A stretch of 64,000 nucleotides of DNA from Aerococcus tenax (GCF_003286645.3 NZ_CP127382.2:372001-436000); one strand, 5' to 3'. Numbered from the stretch's first letter, positions 37,691 to 46,688 are shown. The notes: generated by a model not told the origin, from the letters alone. Numbers and translations are program-made.

Positions 37691-37763
37691 GCCCTCGTAG
37701 CTCAGTGGATAGAGCAATCGTTTCCTAAACGATGTGTCGGAAGTTCGATTCTTCTCGGGGGTG
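37691..37763 (+). tRNA. tRNA-Arg, anticodon CCT
   Basis: Complete cloverleaf of 73 bases. The acceptor strands GCCCTCG and CGGGGGT pair with two G-T wobbles; the D arm is GCTCAGTGGATAGAGC; the anticodon stem ATCGT/ACGAT encloses TTCCTAA, giving CCT for AGG codons; the T arm GGAAG-TTCGATT-CTTCT is standard. CCA is not encoded. It lies inside the polysaccharide locus between two glycosyltransferase genes. Confidence 0.93.
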
Positions 37764-37825
37764 TTTTATTATAGGCAAAAAGGTCGTTGTTATCTGCTAT
37801 AGGTAGTTAATAAGGAGATTAGAAC

Positions 37826-38911
37826 GTGTCAACCAGTGATATTACAATTATTATTCCTGCTTTAGAACCTAATGAGAAGTTAATAGCACTCTTAGAGTCC
37901 ATTCGCAGACAAGATTCAGATAATTTTACAATTATTATCGTTAATGATGGCTCTTCTGCTGACTATGATTCCTATTTTAAGCAAGCGCATGAAGATTTTG
38001 GTGCCATTGTCTTAAAACATGAGGAAAACTATGGCAAAGGGCGTGCGCTGAGAACGGCTTTTGACTATATTCTTCACCATCTGCCTGACTGCCAAGGAGT
38101 CATTACTATTGATTCAGATGGACAGCATACCTATGCCGATATGATGAAATGTATTGGAGCTTTTCAGCAAGACCCCAGTGCCTTAGTTTTAGGCGTTAGA
38201 GATTTTCAAAATGAAGTGCCTTGGAAGAGTCAATTTGGTAACCGCTTAACTCGCTATATTTTAAAAATGGTTACCGGTATTTCCTTAACCGACACCCAAA
38301 CGGGGTTAAGGGTGATTCCTAAAACTTATTTGGCCAGACTTTTGGAGATTTCAGGCGACCGCTTTGAATATGAATTAAAGATGATCATTGATGCCGCTAA
38401 GCAAAAATTTCCAATTAAAGAAGTGGCTATTGAGACCATCTATCATGATGATAATAAGGGGAGTCATTTTAACCCGATCAAGGATTCCATTGCTATTTAC
38501 AGCGTCTTTTTAGAATACATGGCTAATCAGACCTATTTTTGGAAATACATCCTGTCTTCGGTCTCGTCCTTTGTAGTAGATATTCTTTTATTTCATTTCT
38601 TTTCTGTACTCTTGCCGCACGCTGCAAGTACTCTGACCATTTACTTAGCAACAATCATTGCCCGGACCATTTCATCGGTCTTTAACTACACCTTGAATCG
38701 TTTTCTCGTTTTCAAGCAAGAATCCAAACAAAGCTTTATCAAATATGTCAGCTTGGTCATCGTGCAGATGTTCTTATCCGGAGGTTTAGTGTCTCTAATA
38801 AGCACCATTATGCAATCTCAAGCCACTACCTTTATTAAGGTATTTGTCGATTCCATGCTCTTCTTGTTGAGCTACTTCATTCAAAAACATTTCATTTTTA
38901 AGAGTAAATAG
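37826..38911 (+). CDS. GT2-GtrA fusion: polyprenyl-phosphate sugar synthase and flippase-like
   Basis: Protein of 361 residues. Residues 1-215 are a GT2 domain of the polyprenyl-phosphate sugar synthase type (ITIIIPALEPNEKL, IVNDGSS, NYGKGRALRTAF, TIDSDGQHT, TQTGLRVIP). Residues 228-360 are four membrane helices of the GtrA family (SVFNYTLNRFLVFK). In three-part systems such as GtrABC the GT2 enzyme loads a sugar onto undecaprenyl phosphate, GtrA is linked to flipping, and a GT-C enzyme uses it outside; the two GT-C-like proteins nearby could be the partners. GTG start with AAGGAG before it. It ends at a strong bidirectional terminator. Confidence 0.88.
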   Translation: MSTSDITIIIPALEPNEKLIALLESIRRQDSDNFTIIIVNDGSSADYDSYFKQAHEDFGAIVLKHEENYGKGRALRTAFDYILHHLPDCQGVITIDSDGQHTYADMMKCIGAFQQDPSALVLGVRDFQNEVPWKSQFGNRLTRYILKMVTGISLTDTQTGLRVIPKTYLARLLEISGDRFEYELKMIIDAAKQKFPIKEVAIETIYHDDNKGSHFNPIKDSIAIYSVFLEYMANQTYFWKYILSSVSSFVVDILLFHFFSVLLPHAASTLTIYLATIIARTISSVFNYTLNRFLVFKQESKQSFIKYVSLVIVQMFLSGGLVSLISTIMQSQATTFIKVFVDSMLFLLSYFIQKHFIFKSK

Positions 38912-38977
38912 GATAAAGTGCGACAAGCGCAAGAAGAGGGAGCTGCCTCAGAAAAGTGCTGGCATACAAGCTTATAA

Positions 38978-39021
38978 AAAAATAACCGCGACCAGGTCTT
39001 CTTCTGGTCGCGGTTATTTTA
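38978..39021. terminator. Bidirectional terminator closing the polysaccharide locus
   Basis: AATAACCGCGACCAG (38981-38995) pairs perfectly with CTGGTCGCGGTTATT (39004-39018), flanked by A runs and T runs, between convergent genes. It overlaps the last codon region of the minus-strand deacetylase. Confidence 0.95.
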
Positions 39022-40371
39022 GTTGTTAATCCAATTCTTAACTTCTGGAATTTGATCAGCAAAGACAAAGGTATAGCCCTGTTTTTTAAGTTCAGGGATA
39101 TATTTTTTCATGGCTTCGGCAGTTGCTTTGATGGTGTCGTGATGGAGGATAACGGCATGGTTGTGGGCTTGACTTAAGACACGTTGGGTGATTTGCTTAG
39201 TATCCATGGACTTCCAGTCTTCAGAATCGATATCCCAATAGATACCGGTTAAGTCTGGCCTTAAGCGAGCAATGCGCTTTCTTTGAGCGCCGTGGGGGTT
39301 ACGGATATATTTAGGGCTGAAGCCGGTGGCTTCTTTAATGGCAGCTTCACCTTGGCTAATTTCGTCAACAACCTCTTTATCTCTTAAATTAGAGAAGTAA
39401 GGGTGGTCATAGGTATGGTTGCCAAGTTTATGACCTTCAGCTAAAATTCGTTGACTCACTTGAGGGTACTCTTTAACATGGTTGCCTTGTTGGAAGAACA
39501 TGGCTTTAATTCCATATTGATCGAGAATATCTAGGATAGCTCCAGTGTTTTCGGAAGGGCCATCATCAAAGGTTAGGGCGATCAACTTACGGTGGTCAAT
39601 CGAACTACCGGTAAGGTATTGGCCCAGCAAGGGTTGGTTTAATAGTTGATTTAAGACATCGTCTTTGAGAGGGGGATTGGCTTGAATCAGGCTCTTGGCG
39701 TAGATTTTTGTTTTATTAGTGATTGCTTGGAGGCTATTCTTGAGACGAGGTTGACCTTCGATATTTATCGCAGTATCCTCGAGGATTTGACTAATTTCGT
39801 TAAATTTATTTAAGTTAGCGTTAATTTGATCAGCTTGAAAACTGGTGGGCAGGTCGTTAAGAATTGATTGGAGTTTATCATCTAATTGGACAATTTCTAA
39901 GGCGTTTTTATAATGAATTTTTAATTCATCGGATAGGGCATCACCCACTGAGAAATCAAAAAGGGGAGCTAGCTTTTTGAGGTCAGCCAAGCTAACGCTA
40001 TTATTTAGAATATCACGAGGATTCACTTTATCGCCAACCACAAAAGCCTCTGAATCATCATGTTGGTAGATTTGGTCAACGGCTTGGATAGCTGCTTGCT
40101 TTTGTTCGACGAGGGCAATTTCTTTAAGAGCTTTTTCTTTCTTCTCGGGCGCTAATTTATTGGCATTATCTTTGGCCGCCTGGATCATATCCTCGTCAAT
40201 ATCAGGGGTTAAATAGGCATGATCGTCATCAATAAAGAGAGCATCCATGGTGATAGTACTTTGGGCTTGGTGCTTTTTATTGATTAGGTGGTGACGATAT
40301 GAAAATAGGCCTAAGGTTAATAAAATAATGCTAAGTAAAGCAAGGATAAGAACTTTTGATTTAGCTTTCAT
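39019..40371 (-). CDS. Membrane-anchored polysaccharide deacetylase (CE4), second paralogue
   Basis: Protein of 450 residues, the same plan as the product of 26953-28281: N-terminal anchor (about 6-25), a helical stalk, then a NodB domain with TFDDGP (about 266), NHTYDH, RNPHGA (His in place of the Tyr of RxPY) and the standard ILHHD. Alignable over its length to the first paralogue, including FxxFSVGDALSDEL-like stalk phrases and the end KKQGYTFVFADQIPE. Predicted to deacetylate peptidoglycan or the locus glycan outside the membrane. A TATAAT -10 lies upstream on the minus strand near 40405-40410. Confidence 0.88.
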   Translation of the reverse strand: MKAKSKVLILALLSIILLTLGLFSYRHHLINKKHQAQSTITMDALFIDDDHAYLTPDIDEDMIQAAKDNANKLAPEKKEKALKEIALVEQKQAAIQAVDQIYQHDDSEAFVVGDKVNPRDILNNSVSLADLKKLAPLFDFSVGDALSDELKIHYKNALEIVQLDDKLQSILNDLPTSFQADQINANLNKFNEISQILEDTAINIEGQPRLKNSLQAITNKTKIYAKSLIQANPPLKDDVLNQLLNQPLLGQYLTGSSIDHRKLIALTFDDGPSENTGAILDILDQYGIKAMFFQQGNHVKEYPQVSQRILAEGHKLGNHTYDHPYFSNLRDKEVVDEISQGEAAIKEATGFSPKYIRNPHGAQRKRIARLRPDLTGIYWDIDSEDWKSMDTKQITQRVLSQAHNHAVILHHDTIKATAEAMKKYIPELKKQGYTFVFADQIPEVKNWINN

Positions 40372-40496
40372 GATAATCCGTTCCTTTTTAATTAATGCTT
40401 TATATTATAACCATATGCCGTTAAAAAATATGAAAAAATTATGAAAAATAAGGCAAAAAATATTAAAGAAACTTAAGTAAATGAAAGAAAAACCAA

Positions 40497-40533
40497 AAAG
40501 GCGAAATTAGATTTCATGACTAATTTCGCCTTT
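40497..40533 (-). terminator. Terminator of the oligopeptide-binding protein gene
   Basis: AAAGGCGAAATTAG (40497-40510) pairs perfectly with CTAATTTCGCCTTT (40520-40533). On the minus strand the stem is followed by TTTTTGG. Confidence 0.88.
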
Positions 40534-40548
40534 AATTCAGAAAGAACA

Positions 40549-42213
40549 TTAGTTATTAGCTTTTTTCTTATCCGCTTTGATTGGAATGGTTTGGGAGCTC
40601 TTCTCATAAGCCATATTTTTAAAGTCAAAGAGAAAACCTTTGTCTGAGTAAGGCGCTTGGTCGATGACTTCTTCTCTTGAGAGATAGCTGTAATCGCCTT
40701 TAAGAATAGGGCTTGCGATCTGATGTTTTTGGATCAATTGGTCAGCTTGACTTCTGTCTTCATCAGATAATCTGCCACTAGCGCTCTGCTTCATTAACTC
40801 TTGGAAAGCTTCCAGATCATTTTCCCAGGCTTTTTGGTAGTTTGGAGCCGTATAAGGGAGGTATAACTCATTATTGGAATAATTATCGTAGGCTTGTTGT
40901 TGACTGAGATAAAGGTCAAAATCTCCTTTTTGGAACCGCTCCATCAAAACTTTTTCCGACAAGGGGAAGATATTAATAACCAGGTGAGGGATTTTGCTTT
41001 CCCATTGCTTTTGTAATTCCTTGGCGATTTTTTGCGAGAGGGCGTTGTCATCGGTAATCAAGTCCAGTTCAATGGCCTCAAATTGATAATCCTCTAAGAG
41101 CGCCTGCATACTTTTTTCATTGTCAAGAGCAGTTTTTTCTTGGACTTGACCCTCGCTTTGGGGATCTAAGGAGTAGCTGCTTTGTAAACTAGGTAGAGTT
41201 TCAGTTAGGGCCTGTCGGTCGATGTTTTGAGCGAGGAGATCTCTTAGGCGCTGGTCATTAAGAATATTCTTCTTTCCGGCTTGATTAATATGGTAGAGGA
41301 GATTTTGGTTAAAAGGCCGTTTTAATGCGGTCCAATCCTCTTCTGGTGTACGACTAATCAAAATATCGGTTAAGCGTTGCTGGTAGGATTTTTTAGCTGT
41401 CTCAGTATTTTTGACATATTGGACACTGAGTTTTTCAGTGGGATAGTCTGTCCAAGCATGGTATTCTTCATTACGGTCATAGGTCCAAGTATCCCAACCG
41501 CTCTCCCAGCCACTTAAGTTATAAGGGCCATTGCTCAAAGTATTGATTGATTTTTGCCCGTAGAGGTCATAGGTAATTTGACCGATAAAGTTTTTCGGTA
41601 GGGGGAAGAGGGCTGGAAAGGCTAGGGCTTGTTTGAGGCTCTTATCATCCATGTCAGGATCTTTTAAGGTAATTTTTAGCCGGTGGTCATCTAAGGCTTG
41701 GGCATGGAGTTGATCGACACCTACTTCGCCACTTGATACGGCGGAGGCATTATCGACTAAGTCTAATAACTTATAGGCATAAAAATTATTGTGCTTAGGA
41801 TTAAGCAATTCTTGCCAAGCATAAACGAAATCGCTGGCTGTTACCGGATCATTATTGCTCCACTGAGCCTCTGGCTTGAGATGAATGATGACGTTCTTAT
41901 CATTACGCTCAATCTCACCATTACTTACCCCTGGACTGATAGAACCATCTTTTTCTAAGCGGAAGAGACCTTCGCCAACCATATTCATGGCACTAAGTTC
42001 ATAAGCCGTTTGCAGCTTATTGGGGTTTAGGGATTTTAATTTATGAGTAGTCGTAAGTCCCAAGGCTTCACGGGGATGTTGGGCCTGTGGTTCCACTTTT
42101 TCCTCGGCCTTTGTCTCTGGCTTTTTAGGATCAGTGAAGCGGATTTGATCACAACCGCCCACAAGAACCAGTGAGCCTCCTAGAAGGAGTAAGGGAATGA
42201 TTTTCTTTTGCAT
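40549..42213 (-). CDS. OppA-like oligopeptide-binding lipoprotein
   Basis: Extracellular solute-binding protein of family 5, about 554 residues. Signal peptide with lipobox VGGC near residue 20, then SBP_bac_5 features: LKSLNPNKLQTAYE, GLFRLEKDGSISPGVS, WSNNDPVTASDFVYAWQ and SNGPYNLSGWESG. It probably delivers peptides to an Opp permease encoded elsewhere, since no permease or ATPase gene is adjacent. A frame extends 13 codons further upstream, but ATG 42213 has AAAGAGG at the right distance and begins the signal peptide. Orphan binding proteins sometimes act in signalling or peptide sensing. Confidence 0.9.
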   Translation of the reverse strand: MQKKIIPLLLLGGSLVLVGGCDQIRFTDPKKPETKAEEKVEPQAQHPREALGLTTTHKLKSLNPNKLQTAYELSAMNMVGEGLFRLEKDGSISPGVSNGEIERNDKNVIIHLKPEAQWSNNDPVTASDFVYAWQELLNPKHNNFYAYKLLDLVDNASAVSSGEVGVDQLHAQALDDHRLKITLKDPDMDDKSLKQALAFPALFPLPKNFIGQITYDLYGQKSINTLSNGPYNLSGWESGWDTWTYDRNEEYHAWTDYPTEKLSVQYVKNTETAKKSYQQRLTDILISRTPEEDWTALKRPFNQNLLYHINQAGKKNILNDQRLRDLLAQNIDRQALTETLPSLQSSYSLDPQSEGQVQEKTALDNEKSMQALLEDYQFEAIELDLITDDNALSQKIAKELQKQWESKIPHLVINIFPLSEKVLMERFQKGDFDLYLSQQQAYDNYSNNELYLPYTAPNYQKAWENDLEAFQELMKQSASGRLSDEDRSQADQLIQKHQIASPILKGDYSYLSREEVIDQAPYSDKGFLFDFKNMAYEKSSQTIPIKADKKKANN

Positions 42214-42312
42214 AATATACCTCTTTATTCCATGATGTTCATATTCTAGCATGACTAAGATGCACTCGCAATTTCTCCCGCTTTAAGGAAAGCTTAAAAA
42301 GCCATAAAAAAA

Positions 42313-42483
42313 GAGAGTGCGACAAAAGTCAAAAGAGCCCTGAACCACTGGAGCGAACTATGGTAGATAGTTGCAAAACTATCGCACATAGTTCGTGAAG
42401 TGGACGTCAGGGCTGACTTTTGGAGCACGTTTTGAATAGATAGTTCGTGTTTTAAAAAGAGCCTAGGACTTTTGTCCCAGCCT
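42313..42483 (+). repeat. Intergenic hairpin element, copy 3
   Basis: About 170 bases, closely like copy 1 at 12310: GAGAGTGCGACAAAAGTC at the left, GGACTTTTGTCC at the right, AGCCCTGAACCACTGG pairing with CCAGT-like AGTGGACGTCAGGGCT, GCGAACTATG with CATAGTTCGT. The apical stem is GATAGTT-GCAA-AACTATC (42366-42383); compared with copy 1 (GATAGGC-GAAA-GCCTATC) both strands changed together. It touches the stop codon of the next minus-strand gene. Confidence 0.85.
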
Positions 42484-42770
42484 TATTCCTTATCTTCGAG
42501 TTGTTTGACGCGATATTCTAAGTGGTTGACTTTATTTTCGAGTTCCTTAATTTGCTCAGTTTGGCTTTGAAAGTGGGCTTCTGTTTCATTAGGTGAGAAG
42601 ATTTCTAAGACGCCCCAAACTAAGAGAAAGAGAACGATTAGGCCGATTAATAGGTAGCCCCAATTCAAGTGAGGAGACCCCTTATCTAAGTTCTCCAAGG
42701 TTTCATCAATGTTAAGGTTTTCGATATCATCAATAAATTTTGAACGATTCTTTTTGGGTACTTTATTCAT
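42483..42770 (-). CDS. Small bitopic membrane protein with C-terminal coiled coil
   Basis: Protein of 95 residues: polar, acidic N-terminal 38 residues, one membrane helix (about 40-60, GYLLIGLIVLFLLVWGVL) and a C-terminal heptad-like stretch (QIKELENKVNHLEYRVKQLE). The layout recalls small division or scaffold proteins of the FtsL/DivIC kind, but I see no sequence match and do not claim one. GGAGAGGAG precedes the ATG, so it is very likely translated. It lies 60 bases after the flavodoxin gene on the same strand. Confidence 0.65.
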   Translation of the reverse strand: MNKVPKKNRSKFIDDIENLNIDETLENLDKGSPHLNWGYLLIGLIVLFLLVWGVLEIFSPNETEAHFQSQTEQIKELENKVNHLEYRVKQLEDKE

Positions 42771-42831
42771 AGTGCTCCTCTCCGTTCTTCAATAAACTAG
42801 TTTGCTGTCTTATTGGCTAGGGGACATTGAT

Positions 42832-43281
42832 TTAATGTGGTTTTTGCTTAACTAAGTTGACCGCTGCCTGAGCGCCGGCTTCAATGGTTTCAATGTCTTC
42901 AGCATTGCAATCAATTTCAATTTTAATAGCTGGACAAGCTGCTTGAGCTCCCGTTTGTAGGAATTGGTCATAGAAGTCATCGACGGATTGGCAATAGTCC
43001 GGGTAATCGTGGTCTCCGGACCCCAGGCTGATAAAAACCTTGCCAGTTAAATCTAAATCTTCTAAATCTTCATAAAGGTCGACGACATCATCCGGTAATT
43101 CTGAGCCGTAAGTATAGGTGCCTACAACACAGATATCCACATCGAGAAAGTCTTCGCCAAATAGGTTTAAGGAGGAATCCATATCAACTTCCACCCCTAA
43201 ATCTTCCAAAGCTTCAGCCATAACGTCACAGGCTTCTTCTGTGTTACCAGTCATACTGGCATAAGCAATTAAGGCTTTCAT
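42832..43281 (-). CDS. Flavodoxin
   Basis: Small FMN-binding electron carrier of 149 residues. The phosphate-binding loop ASMTGNTEE (about 8-16) and the flavin-contacting loops GTYTYGSELPDD and SLGSGDHDYPDYC are in family positions. The protein is very acidic, as short-chain flavodoxins are. AAAGGAGA precedes the ATG. No obvious redox partner lies next to it; flavodoxin often serves where iron is limited. Confidence 0.93.
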   Translation of the reverse strand: MKALIAYASMTGNTEEACDVMAEALEDLGVEVDMDSSLNLFGEDFLDVDICVVGTYTYGSELPDDVVDLYEDLEDLDLTGKVFISLGSGDHDYPDYCQSVDDFYDQFLQTGAQAACPAIKIEIDCNAEDIETIEAGAQAAVNLVKQKPH

Positions 43282-43379
43282 TCTTATTCTCCTTTAATTT
43301 ATTCATTTGACTAATAATCCCATCAAGTATAGCAAAAACGACTAAGCAGCGCTAGTTTAAGCTTATCAGATGAAAGAAA

Positions 43380-43414
43380 AACCAATAACTCCTTGTTAAA
43401 AGAGGTTATTGGTT
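43380..43414 (-). terminator. Terminator of the gntR-type gene
   Basis: AACCAATAAC (43380-43389) pairs with GTTATTGGTT (43405-43414); the minus strand then reads TTTTCTTTC. Confidence 0.82.
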
Positions 43415-43422
43415 GGTTGACA

Positions 43423-44130
43423 TTATTTCATGGCGTAAGGCGAAGCTTGGTCAAAGACCGCTTTTTCTTGGTCATTGAAATATTGATATTGGTGTAGGGT
43501 TAATAACTCAATTAAGGTACGTGTTTCGTCAAATTCATTACGTTTGGCTAGGAAAATAATATCTTGAATGTAAATAATATTTCTAGCTTGGTAAGCGCAA
43601 TGTGTTTTGTTATCACCAGCTTGTAAGTGGTTATGGACTCTTTCCAAAACAGAAGCATAACATTTAATGGCTTCTTCCACTAAGAAGTCATGTTGGGATA
43701 AATTGAGCAAGCTCTTAATAATCGCGCATTCCCATTGGACGCAGTCTAAATAATTATCACTTTCGAAGGCAGCGATTAAATTATTTAAGTTTTGGTCAAG
43801 ATCAGCTGGCAAGTCTTTGGCGCTGGCTTTGTGCTTTAAGGCACGGTCCATTAAGCGGAAATAGCAAATTGCAAAATAACGCAAACGGAAAGCGACCAAG
43901 TCGACATCCTCTAAACTGGTTTTGACAAAAAATCCTCGGTAGGGCCGCATTTCTACAATCTCTTCATCTGCTAATATGGCTAGGGCAGCACGGATTGGGC
44001 TACGGCTCATATCTAATTTTTCTGAAATAGCTGCTTCCACAATATGATGATCATTTGGCCAATTGCCTTGGATAATTTGGTCTTTCATATATAGGTAGGC
44101 GATTTGCTCAAGCTTTTGTTGTTTTCCCAT
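43423..44130 (-). CDS. GntR family transcriptional regulator
   Basis: Regulator of 235 residues. The N-terminal winged helix-turn-helix (about 8-72) has the GntR pattern: QIIQGNWPNDHHIVEAAISEKLDMSRSPIRAALAIL then EIVEMRPYRGFFV. The C-terminal 160 residues are helical and resemble the FCD ligand-binding type, although I cannot place the usual metal-binding His set. Effector unknown. GGGGAG lies seven bases before the ATG. An 18-base perfect dyad at 44223-44240 in the region shared with map is a candidate operator for self-control. Confidence 0.85.
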   Translation of the reverse strand: MGKQQKLEQIAYLYMKDQIIQGNWPNDHHIVEAAISEKLDMSRSPIRAALAILADEEIVEMRPYRGFFVKTSLEDVDLVAFRLRYFAICYFRLMDRALKHKASAKDLPADLDQNLNNLIAAFESDNYLDCVQWECAIIKSLLNLSQHDFLVEEAIKCYASVLERVHNHLQAGDNKTHCAYQARNIIYIQDIIFLAKRNEFDETRTLIELLTLHQYQYFNDQEKAVFDQASPYAMK

Positions 44131-44222
44131 AATTCATCTCCCCATCTATGGTATTCAAAAAAAGTTTGATTGCAGGATATAAAGTATCAGTAGAAAATAT
44201 TACTATATTGACATAGCTAATC

Positions 44223-44240
44223 ATATCTTGCTTAAGATAT
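44223..44240. promoter_or_regulatory. Inverted repeat, candidate operator
   Basis: ATATCTT-GCTT-AAGATAT, a perfect 7-4-7 dyad in the divergent region between the gntR-type gene and map. Could be the site of the GntR protein; unproven. The rest of the gap is AT-rich. Confidence 0.4.
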
Positions 44241-44395
44241 TGTATATGATTTGTTTAAAAAAGACCAGAAAAACTTGAAAAAAACTAATTTATTTCATAA
44301 ATTGTTAATAAATCCCTTAAGGCCGAGAAATAAGCATCTATTTTAAGGCTTTTATTGTATACTTAGCTATGATAATTTATGAAAGGAAGAAATCA

Positions 44396-45211
44396 ATGAT
44401 TACCATCAAGTCTGAACGCGAAATTCAAGCTATGGCAGAAGCTGGCCGTTTAGTGGCAAGCATTATGGAAGAATTACGCGATATTATCGAACCTGGTATT
44501 TCTACCATGGATATTAATGATTTCATTGAAAAACGTACTCGTCAAGCAGGAGCTATTCCTGAAGAAATTGGTTTTGAGGGCTACCCTTATGCATCATGTA
44601 CCTCAACCAATGATGAAATTTGCCACGCCTTCCCAGATAAAAAGACCATTTTAAAAGCTGGCGATATTTGTTCGGTAGATACTGTCCTCTCGCTGGATGG
44701 ATTCTTTACCGATACTTGTCATACCTTTAAGATTGGCGAGGTCGACTCTGAAGTCCAACACCTCTTAGATGTCACCAAGAAGAGCCTATACTTGGGAATT
44801 GAGCAGGCTGTGGCTGGTAACCGGATTGGAGATATCGGACATGCTATTCAAAGTTATGCAGAAGCAGAAGGCTTTGGTGTTGTTCGTGACTTTGTCGGTC
44901 ATGGCATTCAACCTACCATGCACGAAGATCCGCAAATTCCTCATTATGGGCGCCCTGGACGTGGTCAACGCCTTCGTGAAGGCATGACCATCTGTATCGA
45001 ACCCATGATTACCATGGGTGGCTACCAAGCCAAGGTGGATAGTAACGGTTGGACGGCGCGCACAGTGGATGGTTCCTGGTGTGCCCAATATGAGCATACT
45101 CTAGTAGTCACTGCAGATAAACCCAAGATTTTGACCATGCAAAAAGCAGAAGCTGGTGACGAAAACTTAGGCATCGACTCCTTGCAAATTGATTTTAATC
45201 GAGGAAATTAA
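44396..45211 (+). CDS. map: Methionine aminopeptidase, type I
   Basis: Removes N-terminal Met from new proteins. In 271 residues the five metal ligands can be placed: Asp in SVDTVLSLDG, Asp in FFTDTCHT, His in DFVGHGIQPTMHE, Glu in CIEPMI and Glu in AQYEHTLVV. I take ATG 44396, nine codons inside the open frame, since GAAAGGAAG is properly placed for it and the protein then begins MITIKSEREI as in relatives. It lies 19 bases before the LCP gene. Confidence 0.95.
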   Translation: MITIKSEREIQAMAEAGRLVASIMEELRDIIEPGISTMDINDFIEKRTRQAGAIPEEIGFEGYPYASCTSTNDEICHAFPDKKTILKAGDICSVDTVLSLDGFFTDTCHTFKIGEVDSEVQHLLDVTKKSLYLGIEQAVAGNRIGDIGHAIQSYAEAEGFGVVRDFVGHGIQPTMHEDPQIPHYGRPGRGQRLREGMTICIEPMITMGGYQAKVDSNGWTARTVDGSWCAQYEHTLVVTADKPKILTMQKAEAGDENLGIDSLQIDFNRGN

Positions 45212-45230
45212 AAGCTAAGGAAGTGAAAAT

Positions 45231-46688
45231 ATGAAGCAATCGTCAATTCAAGAAAATCGACGGAGCTACCGCCACCATCAACCGGATGATGATAAGAATA
45301 AAGGTAAAGGAAAGAAAATTTTTAAGGGACTGGGCCTAGTTATAGGAATTATTGTAGTCGTCTTTATTATTCGCTTAGCCTTTAACTTCTTTAATTTTTC
45401 CGGGGCCATCTATCAGAATGTTGACCGGGAAAATATGCGTGATAGTCGGATATCGCTCAAGAATGGCGACCCGGTCAATATTTTACTCGAGGGGATCGAT
45501 AATGGCGCTTTAATGTATGAAAATGTTAAGGATGGGCGTTCAGATGTCATGATGGTGATTACCATCAACCCCAAAGAGGGTAAATCAACTATCCTAAGCC
45601 TCCCTCGCGATACCCTGGCTCCCCAAGGAAAGACTAATGACTTCAATAAATTGAACCATGCTTATATGAATGGGGGCATGGAGGACTCCATTAATTCCAT
45701 CCAACGTTTCCTTGATGTCCCTATTGACCATTATGTTGAAGTCAATATGCAAGGGTTCATTGATATTATTGATGGCATGGGCGGTATTGAAATTACGTCA
45801 CCCATGACTTTTGAACAAGATGGAGTCAGCTTTACTGAAGGTGAAACACGGACCTTATCTGGTAAGGAAGCCATGATGTATGTACGGATGCGTAAAATGG
45901 ATCCTGAGGGGGATATTGGCCGTCAAAAACGCCAACAACAATTGGTTCAAGCTGTTATTGACCGACTCTTATCCATGGATACGGTCTTTAATTATGAAGA
46001 AATTTTGAATACTCTCGGTGATAACTTACGGACTGATTTACGGCCCAATGACATGCTGGCCCTCCAACAAAATTATTTACAAGCCCTTAAGAATCCTATC
46101 CACTTAGTCTTTGATGACTGGTTAGATTTGAATTTAACTTTTGGTTGGTATTTAGCGATTGAGGAAGAAGACCGCATCCGCATGTCGAATCGGATTCGGG
46201 CCTTATTGGAACTGGAACCGACCCAGTCGGCCATTGTTTACCCGGTAAGTTTTAATATTCCACCAGTCTATTTCCCTGTTTCGGATTTAAATGGTAATGG
46301 CATTCTTGAAGACGAAGAAATGGCCATTAAACCGGGCGTTTATGAGAAAAATAAACTCGACCGTTTGATTGAAAAAGAATTTGGAGAAGAAGGTTTAAAT
46401 TATGAGGCCCAAAATCAACCGCAAGGTGACGATGCTTCAGGGGACACGGTGAGACCAAGCGAAAATGGTTTGCCTCAAGCTGAAAGTCAGCAGCCTGCCT
46501 ATCAGCCACAAGCACCGGTTAGTCCGACTCCCGCTCCCCAGCCTCAAGCTCCCGCACCTCTCCCTCAAGCTCCAACTCCCCAAGCTCCAGGTCTAGGAGC
46601 CAACCGAGCCCAACAACCGGCAGCAGGAGGGGGAGCAGTGGCACCAGAAAACACAGTGCCCGCTCAACCAGCTCCGGGAAGCTATTAA
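45231..46688 (+). CDS. LytR-CpsA-Psr (LCP) family wall-polymer ligase
   Basis: Membrane-anchored enzyme of 485 residues that, by family, transfers lipid-linked glycopolymers (teichoic acid, capsule) to peptidoglycan. A basic cytoplasmic start, one membrane helix (about 33-53), then the LCP domain: NILLEGIDNG, GRSDVMMVITINP, STILSLPRDTLA, LNHAYMNGG and GDIGRQKRQQQLVQA, with conserved Arg and Asp residues. The C-terminal 90 or so residues are disordered, with repeated PQAP-like units rich in Pro, Gln and Ala, perhaps crossing the wall. It may anchor the polymer made by the locus at 22.7-38.9 kb. Spacing suggests an operon with map. Confidence 0.92.
   Translation: MKQSSIQENRRSYRHHQPDDDKNKGKGKKIFKGLGLVIGIIVVVFIIRLAFNFFNFSGAIYQNVDRENMRDSRISLKNGDPVNILLEGIDNGALMYENVKDGRSDVMMVITINPKEGKSTILSLPRDTLAPQGKTNDFNKLNHAYMNGGMEDSINSIQRFLDVPIDHYVEVNMQGFIDIIDGMGGIEITSPMTFEQDGVSFTEGETRTLSGKEAMMYVRMRKMDPEGDIGRQKRQQQLVQAVIDRLLSMDTVFNYEEILNTLGDNLRTDLRPNDMLALQQNYLQALKNPIHLVFDDWLDLNLTFGWYLAIEEEDRIRMSNRIRALLELEPTQSAIVYPVSFNIPPVYFPVSDLNGNGILEDEEMAIKPGVYEKNKLDRLIEKEFGEEGLNYEAQNQPQGDDASGDTVRPSENGLPQAESQQPAYQPQAPVSPTPAPQPQAPAPLPQAPTPQAPGLGANRAQQPAAGGGAVAPENTVPAQPAPGSY

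Noticed and set aside
22707-38911. Prophage or integrative element carrying the polysaccharide genes
   Set aside because: No integrase, transposase, phage gene or flanking direct repeat seen; a variable locus by content only.
38916-38970. Possible further fragment of the hairpin element (AAGTGCGACAAGCG)
   Set aside because: Only about eight bases match the family end and no internal arms are present.
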